Part shown: piece after piece, positions 58,121 to 64,000 of the stretch
Layout: every line of letters begins with the position of its first letter
Position numbering within the stretch: position 1 is the stretch's first letter
Assembly (NCBI GenBank): GCA_938085425.1
Contig: CALKGQ010000002.1
Location: 62,001-126,000 of the forward strand
Length of the DNA stretch: 64,000 nt
DNA from: an uncultured Flavobacteriales bacterium
GTDB taxonomy: Bacteria; Bacteroidota; Bacteroidia; Flavobacteriales_D; Sanyastnellaceae
Direction: 5' to 3'
Notes under the pieces: model-generated
Seen by the model: only the letters and a program-made list of their open reading frames with translations
Databases searched by the model: none
Told to the model about the DNA's origin: nothing
Translations under genes and position numbers: made by a program

Positions 58121-58780
58121 TCAAGCCCCTTCCATCCAGCCTTGAAGGGTGGCAACTTGAACATCTTGGAGCCCTGGAAGCACCTTGTCTGCCCCTTCGA
58201 GCTCAACCGGATCGCCGAGACCCACGGCAAAAAATCCACCAGCCTTGGCGGCTTTGACGCCTGATGCGGCGTCTTCAAACACCATGCATTCCGCTGGGAG
58301 AACGCCCAAGGCTTGTGCTCCTTTCAAGAACACTTCAGGGTCTGGTTTGCTGAGGGTGATGTGGTTGCCGTCCACAACCACTTCAAAATGATTTGAAAGG
58401 CCCAAATTTTCCAAGAGCAACTGGGCATTTTTGCTGGAGGATCCCAATCCGATCTTGACGCCAGCCTTGTTCAATGCGCGGATCAACTCCGAGGCTCCAG
58501 GCAACACATCAATGGCCCTCATGTTGTCGATGAGCTCGAGGTACAATTGGTTCTTCTTGCGCATCAACTTGAGCTTGGTCTTCTCATCCAATGGCATGTT
58601 TCCAAGGGCGAGAAGGTGTTCAAGACTGTCCACACGGCTCAACCCCTTCAAAGCATGGTTGTCCCTCTCTTCGAAAGGAATGCTCAACTCCTCGGCAAGC
58701 TGTTTCCAAGCAGCAAAGTGGTGACGCGTGGAATCGACGATCACCCCATCCATGTCAAACAGGCAAGCTTTGAGCGACAT
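58121..58780 (-). CDS. pgmB: beta-phosphoglucomutase, HAD family
   Basis: 219 residues. HAD motif I is CLFDMDGVIVDSTRHHFAAW, motif II IGLGSSSKNAQLLLENLGLS, motif III LSKPDPEVFLKGAQALGV and motif IV MVFEDAASGVKAAKAGGFFA. The DxD motif supplies nucleophile and acid/base. It interconverts beta-glucose 1-phosphate and glucose 6-phosphate. A generic HAD sugar phosphatase is the alternative. Its start is 2 nt after the stop of the kinase gene, so the pair is one operon. Confidence 0.9.
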   Translation of the reverse strand: MSLKACLFDMDGVIVDSTRHHFAAWKQLAEELSIPFEERDNHALKGLSRVDSLEHLLALGNMPLDEKTKLKLMRKKNQLYLELIDNMRAIDVLPGASELIRALNKAGVKIGLGSSSKNAQLLLENLGLSNHFEVVVDGNHITLSKPDPEVFLKGAQALGVLPAECMVFEDAASGVKAAKAGGFFAVGLGDPVELEGADKVLPGLQDVQVATLQGWMEGA

Positions 58781-58782
58781 GG

Positions 58783-59649
58783 TCAGCTGGACTCGGGAAA
58801 AACGAACTGGACGTGGTATTGGGCCAAACCATCAATGGGCTTCTTGATGATGTTGCCCACTTGATAGCCTCGCTCGGAACAAGCCTTGCGCAACGCATCT
58901 TGGAAATGAAATGCCACAGATCCTACGAAGTGGATGGGCATGTCTTGGGCACCGTCAAAGCAAGCGACGTGCACATCCAGAAAAGACTTGAAGCCTTCGT
59001 CCAACCAGTCTTGGACAAAATCATTGTCCTTGTGACGTCCCAAAAAGGTCATGAAACTTGCGAGGAACACATTGGCATTTGGCTCTTGGTAGACCCGCTT
59101 GGTGATGGACATTTTGTCGAGGCCGTATTGATCCTCAAAATCCGCGTGGATCGCCTTGGGCAGCTTGCCATAGAGGAACGACGCCAGCAATTTTTTGCCA
59201 AACCAACTGCCACTCCCCTCGTCCCCAAGGATGTACGCCAACGCAGGGACAACTTCAGAAACGTCCTTCCCGTCAAACATGCAGCTGTTGGAACCAGTGC
59301 CCAAGATGCACGTCACTGCTGGTTGGCCTGTGTAGGTGCTGAACGCTGCGCCATCCAAATCATGGCCCACATGGACAACCGCAGAACCAAACACACGTTG
59401 GAGCCCTTCTGCGATGACTTCACAAAGCTCTGGAGAACTCGATCCCGCGCCGTAAAAAAAGACCTTGTCCACCTCCGAAGCCATCGACATGGCCTCTGAG
59501 GATGCCTTCATTTCACGCTCGACCAAATCTGCATCATGGAAGTACGGATTGAACCCCATGGTGTGAAACTCCTTGAGTTCATGCCCACTTTCTGTGATGG
59601 CCAACCAATCGCATTTGGTGGACCCACTGTCTGCTATGAGAATATTCAC
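58783..59649 (-). CDS. BadF/BadG/BcrA/BcrD-type sugar kinase (N-acetylglucosamine kinase-like)
   Basis: 288 residues, ASKHA fold. Phosphate-1 motif is ILIADSGSTKCDWLAI; the adenosine/phosphate-2 region includes CILGTGSNSCMFDGKD and AYILGDEGSGSWFGKKLLAS, characteristic of the family and of Bacteroidota GlcNAc kinases. A GTG at 59649 is the start: no ATG fits and gapA ends 10 bp upstream. It probably phosphorylates an amino sugar or a related hexose; the exact sugar is inferred. It lies between gapA and pgmB in a sugar-metabolism run. Confidence 0.85.
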   Translation of the reverse strand: MNILIADSGSTKCDWLAITESGHELKEFHTMGFNPYFHDADLVEREMKASSEAMSMASEVDKVFFYGAGSSSPELCEVIAEGLQRVFGSAVVHVGHDLDGAAFSTYTGQPAVTCILGTGSNSCMFDGKDVSEVVPALAYILGDEGSGSWFGKKLLASFLYGKLPKAIHADFEDQYGLDKMSITKRVYQEPNANVFLASFMTFLGRHKDNDFVQDWLDEGFKSFLDVHVACFDGAQDMPIHFVGSVAFHFQDALRKACSERGYQVGNIIKKPIDGLAQYHVQFVFPESS

Positions 59650-59659
59650 GTTGCCCAGA

Positions 59660-61670
<2,011 letters not shown>

Positions 61671-61760
61671 GTCGATGGGCGTTTCTGCTTGCGCTTGAAC
61701 GGGCACAAATGTCGTCAAAGAAGTGACAATTCCTAAAAGCAAAGGCCAGAATTGGCACAT
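61671..61760 (-). other. in-frame, signal-peptide-like N-terminal extension of pfkA
   Basis: Thirty codons directly upstream of the pfkA start read MCQFWPLLLGIVTSLTTF, then VPVQAQA and ETPID. This has a hydrophobic core and a good signal-peptidase-like AQA end, with no basic residue near the N-terminus. It may be translated as part of PfkA, or be an untranslated leader. Confidence 0.5.
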
Positions 61761-61764
61761 CTTG

Positions 61765-61772
61765 CAAAGATA
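61765..61772 (-). promoter_or_regulatory. -7 promoter box TATCTTTG before the extended pfkA start
   Basis: On the minus strand TATCTTTG, then CAAG, then the ATG at 61760; a TTG lies 16 bp upstream of the box. For the conservative start at 61670 it would give a leader of about 90 nt. Confidence 0.6.
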
Positions 61773-61774
61773 AG

Positions 61775-61780
61775 TGTACA
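61775..61780. promoter_or_regulatory. possible small operator, TGTACA palindrome between pfkA and the Nudix regulator
   Basis: TGTACA is a 6-bp palindrome within the 49-bp divergent region and between the two -7 boxes. It is too short to claim binding; noted only because a putative regulator gene is adjacent. Confidence 0.15.
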
Positions 61781-61797
61781 GATGACACCAACCCCTG

Positions 61798-61805
61798 TAT
61801 CTTGT
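61798..61805 (+). promoter_or_regulatory. -7 promoter-like box TATCTTGT before the Nudix regulator
   Basis: TATCTTGT, then CCCC, then the ATG at 61810. The fifth to seventh bases depart from TTTG, but the 4-nt spacing is the same as in the leaderless set. It is an outward-facing mate of the pfkA box. Confidence 0.45.
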
Positions 61806-61809
61806 CCCC

Positions 61810-62529
61810 ATGGATGTCAGCGTGGATTGTGCTTTGTTTGGGTTTGACGGGGAGACCCTTCAACTCCTCCTGATCCAGCAACGCACCGATGGCGAGGGTG
61901 GCATCCAACAGCAGGATTTGCAAATGGCTTTGCCAGGCAACATCGTCCAAGAGCATGAGTCGCTGACGGAAGCCGCCGGCCTAGCTTTGCACCAGTTGAC
62001 AGGACTCTCCAGAGTCTATCTCAAACAATTCCATGCCTTTGGGGATCCACGTCGGGTCCAAGGTGCCAAGGACAAACGCTGGCTGCAAACCTTCCGTGAA
62101 TTCCCCGACCGAAGGGTGATCACAGTGGCCTACTTTGGGCTTGTGTCCCTTCATGACCATGCCCCCCAAGCCGCCTCCTTTGCAGGAGAGGCCAAATGGG
62201 TGGATGTGAACCATCTCCCCTCTTTGGCGTTCGACCATGATGAGATTGCGAACATGGCCCTCGCCACGCTCAGAGATCAACTCGACAGCCAACACATGGC
62301 CTTTGAGATGCTTCCAGAGAAGTTCACCCTGCGGGAATTGCAGCTCTTGCATGAGGTGGTCTGGAACAGAAAACTGGACAAACGGAACTTCCGGAAAAAC
62401 GTGAAACGGATGGACCATGTGGTGGGGCTCAATGAAAAGGAACAGGGCGTTTTGCACAAGCCCGCGCAGCTCTTCACCTACGATTCTGAATCCTCCGAAC
62501 AGGTCGAGTCCACCAAGGCTTCAAGTTGA
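61810..62529 (+). CDS. Nudix-fold transcriptional regulator, NrtR/sugar-regulator type
   Basis: 239 residues. The Nudix region (about 1-140) has the layout SVDCALFGFDGETLQLLLIQ and LPGNIVQEHESLTEAAGLAL, then HQLTGLSRVYLKQF. The Nudix box is degenerate: the REUxEExG catalytic glutamates are replaced (LALHQLTG). A winged-helix C-terminal domain follows (FTLRELQLLHEVVWNRKLDK, RNFRKNVKRMDHVVGLNE). Such proteins act as repressors or activators that sense a sugar-derived ligand rather than hydrolysing it. The divergent position next to pfkA suggests it controls sugar catabolism here; this is inference. Confidence 0.85.
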   Translation: MDVSVDCALFGFDGETLQLLLIQQRTDGEGGIQQQDLQMALPGNIVQEHESLTEAAGLALHQLTGLSRVYLKQFHAFGDPRRVQGAKDKRWLQTFREFPDRRVITVAYFGLVSLHDHAPQAASFAGEAKWVDVNHLPSLAFDHDEIANMALATLRDQLDSQHMAFEMLPEKFTLRELQLLHEVVWNRKLDKRNFRKNVKRMDHVVGLNEKEQGVLHKPAQLFTYDSESSEQVESTKASS

Positions 62530-62570
62530 CTTCCTGACGACCGGCCTGTGCTTCCTCACAACGCATCTTG

Positions 62571-62578
62571 TACCTTCG
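62571..62578 (+). promoter_or_regulatory. -7 promoter-like box TACCTTCG upstream of the sugar dehydrogenase gene
   Basis: TACCTTCG is 49 nt before the ATG at 62628. It is the same octamer as the tRNA promoter and would give a leader of about 45 nt. Confidence 0.45.
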
Positions 62579-62627
62579 CCCTTGCCGGGCATGCCCCATT
62601 GAATTGAACCCACAACACCCCTTCGCC

Positions 62628-64000
62628 ATGACTTCTTGCTTCCCCCTTTCCTTCCCCGCCAAAGCCCGTGAAATCTTCTTCGCGATGGGGCTGTTCTTTC
62701 TCTGCCTTTCATCCTGGGGCCAAACCACATGGGAGCTGGAGGAGACGACGTTGGTTGAATACGATTTGGTCACTGGGATCAGCATCCCTTGGGAAATTCT
62801 CTGGGGCCCGGACAACATGCTATGGTGCACGACCCGGACGGGCGATGTGCACCGCATCGACCCCGCCACAGGAGCGTACACCACCGTTTTGGACATCAAT
62901 GTTTTCGGAGGAAATGGCAGTGAGGCCGGTTTGCTGGGCATGGCCATGCACCCTGACTGGGACAACACGCCAGAGGTCTTTCTCGTGTATTGCACAGGCA
63001 ACTGGAACAATGGATCTGAACGCCTGAGCAAATTCACTTGGGATGGTGACAACCTCGTCGATGAACAAGTCCTGCACACTGTCGATGCCGGAGGCATCCA
63101 CAACGGCAGCCGCTTGTTGGTGCTTCCCGACAACACCCTCTTGATGACCACAGGAGATGCCGGAGATGGAGGACAAAGCTCTCAAAGCGACAACAGCGAC
63201 AACGGCAAGGTGCTCCGCTTCAACCTTGACGGATCAGTGCCCAGCAACAACCCCGACCCCAGCAGCTACGTGTACTCCAAAGGGCACAGGAACAGTCAAG
63301 GGCTTTGTTTGGGCCCCAACGGTTTGATCTACAGCTCGGAACACGGCCAAAACAACTGGGACGAATTCAACATCATTGAAATGGGCCGCAACTACGGTTG
63401 GCCCGATGTCGAAGGCCCATGCAACACTTTGGGAGAGCAGGCTTTCTGTGCAGAAAATGATGTCATGGAACCCCTCAAGACATGGTCTCCGTGCGCCGCG
63501 GTCAATGGGATTGAATTCTACGATCATCCAGGCATCCCTGAATGGCAAGGCTCTGTGTTGATGGCAGTCCTTGGGGGTTTTGCCCTGAATGACAAAAGAT
63601 TGAGTGTCCTGCACATGAGTGAGGATGGTCTGTCCATTGAGAGCGAAGACCAGTTTTTCTCTTCGTTCAACCAAAGGGTTCGAGACGTGGCCGTCCACCC
63701 AGAAACAGGTGCTGTGTACTTGGCGTTCAATGGCCCCAATTACCCTGGGTCTGGACCCAATGTGATCAAGGAGTTCCGACCTTTGGCAACGAGCCACATC
63801 GGGGAATGGTCTTCAGTACGCGGTTTGGACTTGTTCCCCAACCCTAGCAATGGCTTGGTGCGCTGCAACATGAGCGAAGAATGGCACCAGGTGCCCGCTG
63901 TGGTTTACAGCCCGGAAGGAAAGCGCGTTTGGGAAGGACAACTGTCCAATGCCTTGACTTGGGATGTTTCTGCTTGGGAAGCTGGCATGTACTTCCTGAC
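62628..64000 (+). CDS. exported PQQ-dependent sugar dehydrogenase (GSDH/aldose dehydrogenase type) with T9SS tail, 3' end outside window
   Basis: At least 457 codons, open to the right edge. After an export signal (AMGLFFLCLSSWGQ) comes a beta-propeller of the glucose/sorbosone dehydrogenase family: ISIPWEILWGPDNMLWCTTR, GGIHNGSRLLVLPDNTLLMT, TGDAGDGGQSSQSDNSDNGK, KGHRNSQGLCLGPNGLIYSS and EHGQNNWDEFNIIEMGRNYG. The tail starts LDLFPNPSNGLVRCNMSE, a T9SS type A sorting domain, cut off by the window edge. The enzyme oxidises aldoses outside the cell, with PQQ and calcium in characterised members. Confidence 0.9.
   Translation, partial: MTSCFPLSFPAKAREIFFAMGLFFLCLSSWGQTTWELEETTLVEYDLVTGISIPWEILWGPDNMLWCTTRTGDVHRIDPATGAYTTVLDINVFGGNGSEAGLLGMAMHPDWDNTPEVFLVYCTGNWNNGSERLSKFTWDGDNLVDEQVLHTVDAGGIHNGSRLLVLPDNTLLMTTGDAGDGGQSSQSDNSDNGKVLRFNLDGSVPSNNPDPSSYVYSKGHRNSQGLCLGPNGLIYSSEHGQNNWDEFNIIEMGRNYGWPDVEGPCNTLGEQAFCAENDVMEPLKTWSPCAAVNGIEFYDHPGIPEWQGSVLMAVLGGFALNDKRLSVLHMSEDGLSIESEDQFFSSFNQRVRDVAVHPETGAVYLAFNGPNYPGSGPNVIKEFRPLATSHIGEWSSVRGLDLFPNPSNGLVRCNMSEEWHQVPAVVYSPEGKRVWEGQLSNALTWDVSAWEAGMYFL

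Overview
The window reads as a dense chromosomal segment of a free-living, probably marine Bacteroidota bacterium, most likely in or near Flavobacteriales. The evidence is a GldF/GldG gliding ABC component, type IX secretion C-terminal sorting domains, GH92, DUF2797, DUF62 and START-like genes typical of the phylum, few Shine-Dalgarno sequences, and promoters of the Bacteroidota type (TAnnTTTG, here often TAYCTTYG). I see no insertion sequence, prophage, CRISPR array, rRNA or integrase. No gap between genes exceeds about 300 bases. The order assignment is inference.

Layout. 1-7 kb: end of plsC, a FadH-type dienoyl-CoA reductase and a 1493-residue exported protein of unknown function. 7-14 kb: tpiA-prmA, divergent recQ, an RlmI-type methyltransferase, and phoD-pdxH. 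14-23 kb: a secreted T9SS protein, then a tightly coupled operon of paaZ, an S41 peptidase, a GH92 mannosidase lipoprotein and a class III aminotransferase. 23-33 kb: an esterase and M14 peptidase pair, yqgE, a DUF2797 gene, a T9SS protein, a thioredoxin-fold lipid/periplasmic-type protein, an RRM RNA-binding protein and a large Cys-rich surface protein. 33-43 kb: a tRNA with CAU anticodon, a START-like gene, paaJ-paaY-trmN6, a glycosyltransferase, and a DUF62-monooxygenase-gldFG-DUF4340 operon. 42-48 kb: phoH-purC-sua5-cca and glnS. 48-58 kb: a LytTR regulator, clpS, an ASPIC/UnbV protein, a flippase, rpe, coaE, an aldehyde dehydrogenase, an arginyl/leucyl-transferase-like protein, xthA and a lamin-tail protein. 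58-64 kb: pfkA, gapA, a sugar kinase and pgmB on one strand, facing a Nudix-type regulator and a PQQ-type sugar dehydrogenase with a T9SS tail.

The genes form a mostly housekeeping background (glycolysis, tRNA maturation, translation, CoA and purine synthesis) with an outward-facing layer of secreted or surface proteins. Phenylacetate-degradation genes (paaZ, paaJ, paaY) are split between two loci about 13 kb apart.

The most interesting signal is in the promoters. At eight gene starts, a TAnnTTTG-like box ends exactly 4 nt before the start codon, which predicts leaderless transcripts beginning at the A of ATG. A variant box sits at the same distance before rpe, and the same box sits before the single tRNA. 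The rule also points to an in-frame upstream ATG of pfkA that would add a signal-peptide-like extension to phosphofructokinase. A second signal is a dockerin-like DLLxxL-GQ-C module shared by three exported proteins that lack a recognisable T9SS tail.
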